A stretch of DNA of 12,047 nt. It comes from Stephanodiscus triporus. Lineage: Eukaryota; Bacillariophyta; Thalassiosirophyceae; Thalassiosirales; Thalassiosiraceae. A program made the translations under genes and the position numbers. The notes below the pieces were generated by a model. The model saw only the letters and a program-made list of their open reading frames with translations, did no database searches and was not told the DNA's origin. Positions 1 to 10,000 of this stretch are shown piece after piece. The stretch spans positions 1 to 12,047 of the forward strand of contig JALLAZ010001959.1 of NCBI GenBank assembly GCA_036939755.1, given 5' to 3'. How positions within the stretch are numbered: the stretch's first letter is position 1; the number at the start of each line of letters is the position of its first letter.

Positions 1-60
1 CCTCAAGCATGCACAATAATATTAAGTAATGCTTGTTTCCACGCTTCTTCTTAACGTCAC

Positions 61-225
61 AATTTACGCGAGCGGACACGACACCGACACGGCATCCGGC
101 AAGCCGACATAGTGCTATGTCGCCAACATGATCTGTGTCGTGTTGGCAACATGGCGACGACATGTCGGTGTGTTGGCCGTGATGGGGGGAAAAAATCGCC
201 GACACGACTCCGACATTACCAGCCA
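61..225. repeat. Cluster of short inverted and direct repeats
   Basis: CGACATAG and CTATGTCG form a hairpin-capable palindrome at 105-122 with a two-base loop. GCCAACA (122-128) and TGTTGGC (141-147) are inverted copies. CGACATGTCG at 158-167 is a perfect 10-base palindrome. GACACGAC-x-CCGACA occurs twice in direct orientation (about 75-89 and 203-217). The cluster lies just before the transposase remnant and could be that element's end. I see no clear terminus or target duplication. Confidence 0.5.
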
Positions 226-239
226 AGCTTAGGGTATGC

Positions 240-680
240 CAATCACTTTTTGTGAGGTGGGAGAAGCAGAGAGCCGCCAATGGCGACCCCATCCTGGCAA
301 TGCTTAAGAACAAGTGGAAGGCTAATCACCCAAGACCGACCAAGCAGCTGAAGCCACTTGAAGGTGCCCTGCTTTGCTATATCTTTGGGCAGTGCAAGCA
401 GGGCATGACCGTCCAGACATTGATCTGGTCGTCAAGGCGTCATCCCTCTCCCCCAAGTTCAACTAACAGCACTTTGTTGCTTGGTGCAGTGCGGTGAGGC
501 AATTCCTGTGCACCCATTTGCTGGTGTATCATATGGGCATGCACAAAACACACTGCAACCCCAAGGAAGTTGCGACGGAGGCATCAGAGTACCTGATTCT
601 CATCTGACTTGTCTCATCTGCCCACTCCTCGTGGGCCCACATCACGACACTGTCATGATGGGCCCACCGGCCATTTGATC
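240..680 (+). pseudogene. Remnant of a transposase with a CENP-B/Tc5-type helix-turn-helix domain
   Basis: Two overlapping frames give text that reads as one protein after a frameshift near 430-480. The first, from about 252, runs WEKQRAANGDPILAMLKNKW and on through LEGALLCYIFGQCKQGMTVQTLI. The second, from about 487, runs SAVRQFLCTHLLVYHMGMHK. The spacing of hydrophobic residues and the ending resemble the second DNA-binding domain of pogo/Tc5 transposases, with a basic residue run, then LVYRMGTH-like text, just before the DDE nuclease. A short piece near 609-675 (PLLVGPHHDTVMMGPP) may be the decayed start of the nuclease domain. The rest is missing, replaced by the WD40 pseudogene. The family assignment is from memory of domain patterns. 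Confidence 0.5.
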
Positions 681-1523
681 AAAATAGAAAGCCAGTGGAA
701 AGTATTGCATCACCAGAGCAAACGACAGGACCGTGTGACCATGGAATCCCACACTCACGGACCTGGCGTGTGGCAGAGATCGCAATCGCGACACCCAGTT
801 GTCGTCCTTGTCATGGGGTTGCCTGCTTTTAGCTCAGCCCATCATGCAGACTTGGCTTTATGCCAATGAACATGTGCATGCCATCCACTCCATTGTGATG
901 AACCGGTCCTTGATGGTGCTGCTTTTGGCATCTAACAGGACCCTGTTGGCCCCGGACCTGATCACAGTCCAGGGGATTAGGAAGTGGTGGAGCCACATGG
1001 CATGGATACTAGAGTACCTGATGTGCCTGGGTGGGGGCAGCGGCAACGACAACGATTCATGTGGCGGGGGCATTGGCAGGGAGGCGGGGGAGGAGATATA
1101 TGTGAGCGCCTCATACGGTAGAACTGTCTGACTGTGGGACGCTAGGAGCAGGTTGCAAGAGCCATCAATGATACTGGACAAGGCAAGGATGCAGTCACGT
1201 GAATCGTGGCCTCTCACGGGAGAAACGAGGCTCAGATTGCATCGTCAAGCATTGATGGGGAGGTATGCATCTCATGTCATCAAATCCCATTGTTTATAGC
1301 TACCATTTTTTTATTTCTTCATTCAGATGAATGCATTATTCTTCATGTCATGTTTTATCCGTTGTACCCGATGTTGCGACGAATGCTACAAAAGATGAGA
1401 ACGCACAATCTACGCACTGCCCGGCTGGTCACGGAGGATGCTTTCCATCCCATCACGTCTTTGGCGGCATCATGCTTGGATGGGATTGTGCATCTGTGGG
1501 GCCATGGCGATGGCAAGGATTGA
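680..1523 (+). pseudogene. Broken WD40-repeat gene, WDR83/MORG1-like
   Basis: The intact family is a seven-bladed WD40 scaffold. Recognisable blades occur in order. ASGKYCIT followed by ANDRTV, a stop and PWNP lies at 691-750. ASNRTLLAPDLITVQGIRKW lies at about 925-985. YVSASYGRTV, a stop and LWDARSR lie at about 1099-1152. EPSMILDKA follows, then after a one-base frameshift near 1185 comes AVT, a stop and IVASHGRNEAQIASSSIDGE (to 1262). The last blade, AASCLDGIVHLW, sits just before the terminal stop at 1521-1523. Internal TGA stops fall at 736-738, 1129-1131 and 1200-1202. The first two replace the Arg expected in VRLW-type strands, which suggests CGA to TGA changes. A stretch at 1263-1326 has GT-AG ends and a pyrimidine-rich tail, so an intron may survive. 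Middle blades seem absent. The WD40 nature is clear; the WDR83 assignment is likely but not certain. Confidence 0.75.
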
Positions 1524-1529
1524 CCAAAT

Positions 1530-2000
1530 AGTAGTACCTAGGTGGTTTTTTGTGATCACATAAGACATTGACCAATGACTGCTGCTGTTCTGAATTGTCA
1601 TTTTAAGATAGGGCCATTGCTTCTTCTTCAAGTTTAGGATGATATTTGTGATGAAAAGAACTATTTGTTTGGAGATACCACTTGCAGCTGAGAAAAACAC
1701 AGAGTCTTATGGGATAAAACTGATCTGTGGATAGTGCACACTCCGTCTTGCATAAGTATCATCCTTGTCTTCAGATTGATGGTCCGATGGGTCCTCTCCC
1801 GCCAAATATTTTTTTTGCTTTTATGTTCTGGCAGGACAGCTCTCTTGTTCCCATCGATAAAAATGACTGACAAAGGACTGATGGGGTGGAGCAATTACGT
1901 CCCATGAAATTTCCCCCCTTGCCCTCCCCCCCCTTGATCAAACAATATCATTGCCTTAACAAGGGAATCAGTATTTTTCTCAACGCTATGGCATAACGCA
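1530..2000. other. No gene recognised
   Basis: AT-rich sequence with short poly-T and poly-C runs (for example near 1809-1819 and 1911-1935). Reading frames are short and show no family resemblance on either strand. It presumably includes the former 3' flank of the WD40 pseudogene. Confidence 0.4.
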
Positions 2001-2104
2001 CACAGGGTGCAATTCTGTAGCTTTGGCGAAATTGGGATAAATTTTGCCCCCATGGTGTTCGTGAGTGACAAAAATGCTCACGGACCAGGAAAATTGCCCT
2101 TGTC

Positions 2105-2690
2105 ATCATGCTGCTGTTGTTGCTCTCCCATTGTTGTCACTGTCACCACTGCCGCCATCGTCATTGTCATTGTTTCTCCTTGCTGCTTCTGTTCCTTGAT
2201 GACAGCCGGCGCCCACCAAGGGGAGGACAAAGGCAACAACACCAACACCGTGCGCGCGCCGAGGGAGCCAATGCCCAAGGAGAGGACGATGGTGACGTCG
2301 CCATGCCATGCACGCACACCACAACAAGGTGTTCAAGGCAGCGCCATCAATAGCTGACGCCCAATGGCAGAGGCAGAGAGGGGGTGACATTACAATGGAC
2401 GATGGATGATGACGACGATGACAACAATGATGACAGCAACAATTTCAACAACAACAACGGCAACTATTCACAACAATCAAATAGTGCACGGGAGAGGGAG
2501 GAGAATGATGGTGGCAGATGACGGACAATGGAGAATGGACAACAGCAACAATGGTTGACGGAGGATGACAACACAAAGCAACAACAACAATAAAACAAAC
2601 AACAATCAAACAGTGCACACAAGAGATAGAGGGTGGAGGACAGATGGCAACAACAATGACAATGGTGAGGGGAAGGCAGCGCAAGGAGGG
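2105..2690. repeat. Simple-sequence region: pyrimidine-biased block then CAA/GAT-rich block
   Basis: Plus strand 2108-2178 is rich in TGT, CTG and CAT-type triplets. Plus strand 2400-2465 is rich in GAT, GAC and CAA triplets and is roughly the reverse complement of the first block. From 2465 to 2660, CAA-type runs continue, and a stretch beginning CAACAATCAAA and including AGTGCAC occurs twice about 129 bases apart (2471 and 2600), so part is a decayed tandem duplication. Open frames across it are made of simple repeats and I do not treat them as genes. Confidence 0.65.
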
Positions 2691-2832
2691 CATTAGTCTT
2701 CGCCTTTAATCTAGTAGATGATTAAGTTGTTGTTTAACCCCCCCATTGAATTCCTATGTAGAATGTACTAAATTTAAAATTTTGTTCCTGCCATTTTGTA
2801 AACCCCCTTCCGACCATGGTGTCAGGCACTCG

Positions 2833-3300
2833 GTAGCCACAGCGGCCCATTTAAAGATGAAACCATGCCCCAATACTTTAAGGGAATCTTTCTCAAGTGC
2901 ATGGAGATGATTCCCATGCTTTTTATGCCTCACTGGCTTGTAGTTTCAACATTGCAATACACATAAACAGCAGGGTGTGTATATTTGATACTAGCTTGTG
3001 CTAGCAATATTGTCGTAGCCCCCAAAGCCCACTTTGAGATGGAAACATATCCCAATACTCATTTTGCATCTTCTGCATGGATATGTGAGCTCCTCAAATG
3101 CTTTTCATGCCCTATATGCCTTAGGCTAGGAAGTTACAAGGTGCAATAAGAGCATGTAAAAACACTACTAGATAAACAGGGTTTTGTTAGTGGTGTATGC
3201 TACCCCTGCAGTAGCCCCGATGACCCACTTGCACTTGGTGTTGGAATCTGGTCCCAAAACGTTGCATCCTTCTTCCAAACATACATACAAGCAATATGAC
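2833..3300 (+). repeat. Subterminal tandem repeats in the left arm, unit of about 180-196 bp
   Basis: GTAGCC followed shortly by CCCAyTT occurs at 2833, 3015 and 3211. In the first two copies a CCCAATACT follows (about 2869 and 3051), then a decayed stretch leading to the next copy. The right arm carries a matching unit on the opposite strand, with its GTAGCC complement at 5401-5406. Copies are strongly diverged, so the array is old. Confidence 0.6.
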
Positions 3301-3791
3301 ATACTTAAAATGATCAACATGCATGTGCTCTGGCTCTTGAAAAATGGGCTCAAAATAGCATGTAAAATGGGCCATTTTGTTGGCGTGAAACATTTTAATG
3401 TTTGGGGCCCACAACTGGTGGGTTCTGGTCAATTTTTTCCAACTAAACTTACAGGAAATCATATTGGTACATAATAGAGCAGTTTAAAATACTCAGAAGT
3501 GGACTAGGGGGTATTTGAAAAGATCACATTATTCCACTGGACCCCCTACGTCAGATGTTTCCTTTCTGTAGACTTATTGCGGATTATTGTTTCTTCTTAT
3601 GTCATCAATACCTACAAGGAAACAGGTAACAATACAAGTGTATGAATTTATATAAAACAATTAATATATACAAGCAAGTATAAGCAATATGACATTTACA
3701 TAATGGTACAGATGACAACATTGACATTACCTCTAATGGCACCACCAGTATTACTTGGGCCAATGCCAATGTGGTCATCTGTAAAAACTGA

Positions 3792-4124
3792 CTAATCTTT
3801 ATTTTTCATAGTGATGCCATGGGTACACCTTAGTTCATAAAATTGTTTTTGTTGACTGGATCTACCAACCCCGGAACTGTGTACATCAAGTCTACATCCA
3901 CTAGCACATCCAACCTTTGGTACCATACTGTGAAGCAGAGGCCTAGAATTTTCACCAAATATGTCCAGATAAAATTTGAATAAAGATGAACTAGTCCCCT
4001 ATCTGTGGTACTCGTATGGCTGCTTAGTAGCACCGACAGGAAGTGTAGATAAATCACCCATCACAGAAGAACTTACTATGTCAAGGTGATCAATATTATT
4101 TGGAATGACAACAGTGGAAACCAT
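3792..4124 (-). pseudogene. Coding-like remnant inside the inverted-repeat element, one in-frame TAG
   Basis: From an ATG at 4124-4122, a single frame of 111 codons runs to TAG at 3794-3792, broken once by TAG at 4001-3999. It reads MVSTVVIPNNIDHLDIVSSS before the break and GTSSSLFKFYLDIFGENSRP after it, with ordinary amino acid composition throughout. I do not recognise the family. It could be a decayed protein of the element or a captured host gene fragment. The frame may also be open by chance. Confidence 0.35.
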
Positions 4125-4603
4125 TCATTACTCGGGTCAACAAGCCTACATATTTCATTGGTAATAATATGGTTATGAGCAATGCAATCCATCTTGCATG
4201 ATGTGATGATATCCCAGAATGATATGGTGCTAGGTGTAATGCATGACTGTTACCAATTCAGATCCTGTACATTAGTCAACCCCTTCAGCACTAATGTTTT
4301 GTCTGTTAACCATGGTGGTCAGCGGCTTTGGCTTTGGCTCATACCATCACCTGGTGCATGAGGATGCCTTAACCAAGCATGCAGGTGTCATCCTCAGAAC
4401 CATGGGCAATGCCACTTGTACTTGGTTTGGACACAATCCTTCTGGGGGGCGACTAGCACTTGGTCCCACAACCACCGTCACCATCACGGTGTATTTATGT
4501 TTTTTGGTGGGCCTGTCAACACACCGTTCACCATAAATATGTATTAATTATATATGATTTGATTTTACTAAGCCCACATTGATTGTCATTGCTCCCATCA
4601 CCA

Positions 4604-4828
4604 TCAAGCAACAGACACGTCTCGTCCATGTTGAAGCTTCTTCATGTTTTCCTTGAAGACAAGCTTGCCATTAAGTCGTTTGTTGCAAAGCTGTAATCTA
4701 CCAAGAAAATCTTCCAGCTGCCAAACCATAGCTAGATTCAAGTTTTGATACATTGTGTCACAAACAATGCATTTCAAAAGCCCCATGGTTGCCTCAATCA
4801 TTCCAATGTTTAATATTTCTGTGTGCAA
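4604..4828 (-). pseudogene. Short unrecognised coding-like stretch inside the inverted-repeat element
   Basis: A 74-codon open frame without an ATG at its start (it opens at TTG) and closed upstream by TAA. Its text, including IEATMGLLKCIVCDT and LEDFLGRLQLCNKRLNGK, has a normal protein composition, with a leucine-rich amphipathic centre and a basic end. No family is recognised. It may be a fragment of the same lost protein as the 3792-4124 remnant, since both lie on the minus strand of the interior. Confidence 0.3.
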
Positions 4829-5601
4829 TCGGGATTATCATCTTCCTTGAATTTGAATTGCCTCCTGTTAGGGTTAGGGGTTCCATTGGAAAAATGAGAT
4901 TTTTTAGTACCCACCAGAGCAGTTCTGAGTGTTTTAAACTGCTCTACTATGTGTAAATATGTCATCGTGAAAGTTTTGTTGGAAAAAATTGACCAGAACC
5001 CACCCGTTGGGTGCCCCAAACATTGAAATGTTTCAGACTAACAAAATCAAAATGGCCCATTTTACATGCCATTTTGAGCCATAATTGTGTAAGTCAGAGT
5101 ATGCGCATACGGACTTTACAAGTGTGCAGCAATTTTTATTTGCATGTGTGAGAGATGTATGTCAAGTTTTAGAACTCAATTCCAACGCTTTGTGGTTCGT
5201 TAGGGCGTCCAAGCATTGGCAGAGACCTGCTAACAAATGTCCCATTTACTACTAGTGTTCTTACATGCTTCTACCATGTTTTGTAGTGTCCAAACTAAAT
5301 GCATATATGATATAAAACGCATGGAACATATTCCCATGGATGAGTAAAAGATGGCCCTAAAGTATTGGGGCATGATTTTATCATGAAGTGGGTTGTTGAG
5401 GCTACCACAGTATCAGTATCTAGCACATGCTAACAAATAACCAAAACAATACACCCATTATCATTATGTATTGCAATATTCAAACTACCAGCAGATGAGG
5501 AGTCTGGGCACATGCTCATCTGATTGATTGGAATGATGCTCAAGTAAGCCTGACATAGAAATTTGAATGCCATGGCAGACAAAAAACAGCAGGGCCCATC
5601 A

Positions 5602-6289
5602 TCATTGGGGATGCATTAACAATAACAAATCCAAGCTCTGCATAGCAAGAGATTGTGTGACTGCACTTGGGCACACTTCATGTTTTCCCTTGATTGCAGA
5701 CTGACCTTGCCTGATGGACATATCATTCCACTGCTGTATCTCAATATTGCATAGGTATACTGCTGCCTTATGCACGTTGGACTTGTGGTGCTTGTTCCTT
5801 TCCACTTCTTTTAGATTGTTAAAAATGCACCTTTGTTGGATGGCAGATCTTGTTGGTCTTATCTGCTTGTGCTTCAGCTTGGGGAAGAGCCAACAGAGCC
5901 AATAAATCCATCTTCATTTTTCCAGTTGACAACAGGCGCAAGAACAGCACTTGGGGAAGGTCATGGTCTCAGCATGATAGCATTACTGCTTGGTGCACCT
6001 CAGGAATACTGATACTTCTTGGAGCCTTCAGGAGGACCTGCACAGTATGTTCAAACTTTTTTGATGCACAGCACTATTCTTTGGCATGTTGGGAAGCTGC
6101 CTGTATAAAAACAGATTTGAATATAAAATGACATGAAATATTAAACTGGCCAGTGCTGTGTGCAGAGAGGAAGGGTTGCCTGATGCGCCAAGCTTGGCAA
6201 ATTTGGGCACATTTTTGGCCAACTGGATGATGTTGGATGGCATTGATCACATTGAGTGAAATGACCATCAGGTCAAGCTCTACAAGCAA
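5602..6289 (-). pseudogene. Broken unrecognised coding remnant
   Basis: One minus-strand frame from 6289 to a TAA at 5821-5819 reads with only two internal stops. It includes KKFEHTVQVLLKAPRSISIP, and STGKMKMDLLALLALPQAEA near its end. A second frame then continues from about 5805 to 5602 with NKHHKSNVHKAAVYLCNIEI, as if after a frameshift. An alternative frame at 6243-6130 reads IQLAKNVPKFAKLGASGNPS, and a good acceptor-like TTTTTATACAG sits near 6105, so a decayed intron is possible. I do not recognise the protein. Confidence 0.35.
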
Positions 6290-7025
6290 ATAAAGTTTAA
6301 TTGGACAAGGGATTTAGTTATGGTGCCTACTTAAGTATTATACCTCAATGTGCGTACACGGGAAAATTGGTAGACTCATATCAACCTTGAACTTAAGAGG
6401 TTCATATTAACTACTCTAAATGATCCCTATCAGAAAATAAAGAAATGCTTGGAGTCAGGAATATATTACTGGCTTCGTTTTGATAACCCCATTTCCCTCA
6501 CTTGCTGAAGTATTTCCAATCTACTGATTTATTTGCCAATTGTTCTTGATTTTGACACTTCACTGAACGCTGCCAACCCCATGGCAAAGGAAATTAGTGT
6601 TCATATAGAGTTTTTTTAAGGAAAGTGGTTGGCTTTGGGGTGGTTTTGGGGTTGGGGGACATCTGATACATGATGTACCTTGGTGAAAGGTAGGAGGTAA
6701 AAACACTCACACCCCAACCATAGTGACCATTGCTATTATCCCATGGCCACCATGGTGACTGGTTAAGTCCTTGGGGTGTTTGACACAAATTGCAGTAATG
6801 CTGGTGTCATTTTGAACTCAAAGGCATCCACACCACCAATATGGCTAGATTGAGTGCGATGACAATGTCAGAACTCAGGAGCAAGAGATGCTTTGGGGGC
6901 AACCGTGGATGCGTTTCAGTTTAAAACCTGCATCACCACTTGTTCATAGTCCTGAGCTAGGTTGTGTCTTATGTAAATTAGTATCAATACATTAAGCTCT
7001 GGTGACATGGTACAAGCTTCTACTG
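6290..7025. other. Intergenic and 3' flank of the chitin synthase gene, no gene seen
   Basis: This is AT-rich sequence downstream of the TGA stop at 7026-7028. No convincing coding frame is visible on either strand. I see no AATAAA on the minus strand within about 200 bases of the stop. G-rich and C-rich blocks near 6625-6660 and 6705-6725 on the plus strand are partly complementary, but I could not define an element there. Confidence 0.5.
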
Positions 7026-10000
7026 TCATGGTTGAGATCTGGCTTTGCTAGGTCTGCTGACATAATCACTCTTTGCCTGGCTGTCCCCATATTCACTGCT
7101 GGACTCAGAGTCACTACTATAACTATCGCTATCACTGTCATTGTTGTCACTATCGCCATCAACGTCTTCGCCACTTGTACTGCTGCTACTGCTTGTTGTG
7201 CTCCGATCAAGCAGATCTGTCACTGCACTGGAAATATGCGAGTCATCCTCGTTGTTTAGATTTTCGTATCCTCCATGAGAATTTTTCTTGTAGTTGCTGT
7301 CTTCATCGTCGTCTTCTTCATCTTGGGCCACATTAGCTGCAGCACTGCCGCCAAGGGCACGGGTCTTACCCCAGGAGAAGTCGTCCATGTTCCAGAAGCT
7401 ATAAGTGGGCAAGATGAGGTAAAATACGGGAAGACCAACGGTAAAGTAGATGAAGAACCACCACACGTATTCCCACCGCGAACGCAAGATGAATACCACC
7501 ACCTGAACACCCATGATGATACCATACAGGACGAGGAGGACCATGGATACTGGCAAATCCTCGAATATCACCAAGAAGATCAGATACATGGCGTAGACGT
7601 AGCTGGCGGGAAGAATCATGGTTGCGATCAAATCGATGAATACAACGACCTTCATTGAGACGCAACAAACTCCGCACATGGTGTCAACTTTGAGAAGCTC
7701 GAACATGTTATGCACAGTCGAATTGATCCAACGACGACGCTGAGAAAGCAAAATCCGGAAGGTGTGCGGGACGATGGTCCAACAACTAGCCTCCGGTATG
7801 AATGTCAACGACCGATCGGGGTAATATTTGAGGAGCAACGTGGTAAGCATGCGGTCCTCGCCGAGGTGGTAAAGGTTCTTTTCGTGCAGGGTTTCAACGT
7901 CGTTGCGCGAATATTCGTACAGAACTCCATCCCCTGGGAGTAGTGGAGTGCCGTCATCGGCTATAATGCGATACATGGTGAAACACCCGGGCAAACACGT
8001 GACGCAGCCGAACGCGGCCTCGAAGGCCTTCTTGAGGTGATGAGAGTTGTAGTACTCAAAGACCTGGATCATCGTCACCCATGAGCTGGCCTTGTTGTCC
8101 ACCTTCGTCTCTCCACATAGAGCGAGCACCTTCTCCTTCTTGTCCATGCTGTAGACCATGTGCGTAATCGACATGGCATCCACACGTGTATCGGCATCGA
8201 TGGCCATCAAGAATCGAACCATATCAGCCTGTAAATTGAGATCTACCATAGCGCGCTGGATCGCCGAGTCGAGCTCAGTCAGCTCACGACCGTAGTGGAT
8301 GCGATTGTAGTACCCCATGATAATGAGCTGGGAGTCGCGCTTGCCGCGATTGCCTGGCTTCCCAGACGTCGTCGCCTCCTCAGGCAGTCCACACTTGACG
8401 ACGGTTACGTATTTCAAGAATTTGTGTCCCTTCTGAAGGATGCCATGATATACTCGCGCGCGATTCTTAGTGTGAATGACTCCGATGCAGTCGTACTCGA
8501 AGGTGTCGTCTTCGAACTCATCAATGTCGAATCCCAGTATGTTCGCGAGGTGCTCGGGGGTTGACATGTCCTCGCCGTTGCCGGTGACTAGACCGTCCGC
8601 ACACATAAATAGAACTTTATTTTCGTCGGGGTACGAGGTGTTCAACACGCTCTTGATTGTTTCTATGTGGGGATGGTAGACATGTATTAGCGTCGCGAGG
8701 TGAGACAGGTGTGAAAAGAGTAGAGGGGACATGACCCCCCCCCAAAAAAAAAATCTCCCGCAATCGACCGAAATCGGAGGCGAATGAGGGAAAGACGGCA
8801 CAGCCCCCCCACACACGCGAACGGCATGCGCCCCCAATAAATTAAAACGGAAGTAACTCACTTCTCAATTCATTATCGCCCTCGTTGTAACAAGGCACCA
8901 TCACCATGACGGGACTCACAACGTCCTCCTCGGAATACGTGCGATGATGAGGGCAGATGTACACCATCGAGGCGAGGAATTGTATCACCATCAACAAGGC
9001 CACGAACACAAGCATGACGTACATCATGATATTAAGCGTGTAACAGAACGTGTCAAACTGATCGTCGAGCAATCCCGCGTAGAACAGTTCTTCGAGGCAG
9101 GCGATGTATTCGGATGAGCCGAACAACGCCTCGTACAAATCGGTAGCATCGGATCCCAGAGAATTCATGATGACCTTGTTGAGCGTTGGCGTCAGGTACG
9201 CTTGTGGGTTGTTGTCCAAGTTCTTACCCTCTTCATCGTCCGTTGTCGGGTCCTGATTTTCTCTGATCGCCTTGACGTAATTGGTAACATCATATACCCG
9301 ATCGTATAGAACGGTAAAGTCTACTCCACTGCCTTGCAACCCGACCGTGGTATGACTCAACAAGCCACGTTCATAATCGCCCATGAATTTGGACGTATTT
9401 TTGGTGCCGGCCGCGAATGTATGGCACGTGACTCCGAGCAGGATGTCTAAATCGGAAAACAGACAACAGATATCGATAATCAGATTGTGGTGGTAACGAA
9501 TACATCACGGGACGAAGAAAAGAGAGGCGGGGAAATATATTTACCTAAATCCGAAAAGCTCTGACAGGTCGGGTTCGTGAAATTATTCTCAGGATTGTAA
9601 ACGTCCAAGTTGAACGCCGAGACCTTTTGCATATCCAAACACTTGAAATTAACAGACAAAAGGTATCGACAATCGGATTGTGGATGGGAACGAATACATC
9701 CAAACGGGACGAAGAAAAGAGAGGCGGGGAAATATATTTACCTTTTGGGGCAAATATACCGGGGGCAATCGGGGAAATAACCGACTGGCGTCCTTTCCCA
9801 AGTAGTCAACGACGCCCTTCACCCCTCCGGGATGTCGATCGATCAGATCGTTCACGTCGTATATTATACCGTGAATAACCACCCAGCTCTCGCCAGACTG
9901 AAGCCATATGTCTTGCAAACTGAATATCGAATCCTCCTCGCAAAGGAGAAGGGGCACAAAGCCGAAGACTCCCACAAAGAAGACCGAGCACGATACCATG

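Larger units (their letters stand above)
2830..5500. mobile_element. Old inverted-repeat element with arms of about 0.6 kb
   Basis: Bases 2934-3546 match the reverse complement of 4875-5496 along their length. The best-kept core is 3358-3443 against 4978-5069, starting GCATGTAAAATGGGCC and ending TTTTTTCCAAC on the left-arm strand. The flanking TAGAGCAGTTTAAAA is also shared, at about 3474 and the complement of about 4945. Outer parts are more diverged. The interior of about 1.3 kb holds short broken coding stretches on the minus strand. Foldback and MULE-type DNA transposons have long arms like these. I cannot identify a transposase, and neither the outer boundaries nor a target-site duplication is clear, so the class is unknown. 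Confidence 0.7.

Noticed and set aside
2007..2357. Open frame of 116 codons on the plus strand
   Set aside because: It runs through simple-sequence DNA; opposing frames across the same stretch are also open, and no domain is visible.
4294..4536. Open frame of 80 codons on the plus strand inside the element
   Set aside because: The opposite strand is also nearly open here and equally protein-like, so neither strand can be preferred, and no family is recognised.
4864..4883. Telomere-like TTAGGGTTAGGG
   Set aside because: Only about two units, inside the right arm of the inverted-repeat element, and the corresponding left arm lacks them. Chance or minor drift is enough.
7073..7658. Plus-strand open frames opposite chitin synthase exon 4
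   Set aside because: They are shadows of the conserved minus-strand coding sequence and show no domain of their own.
8663..8861. Continuous reading of exon 4 upstream through intron 3 to 8861
   Set aside because: The frame is open but the text is unlike the family, whereas splicing GTGAGT to ACATAG joins the conserved catalytic-domain start perfectly.
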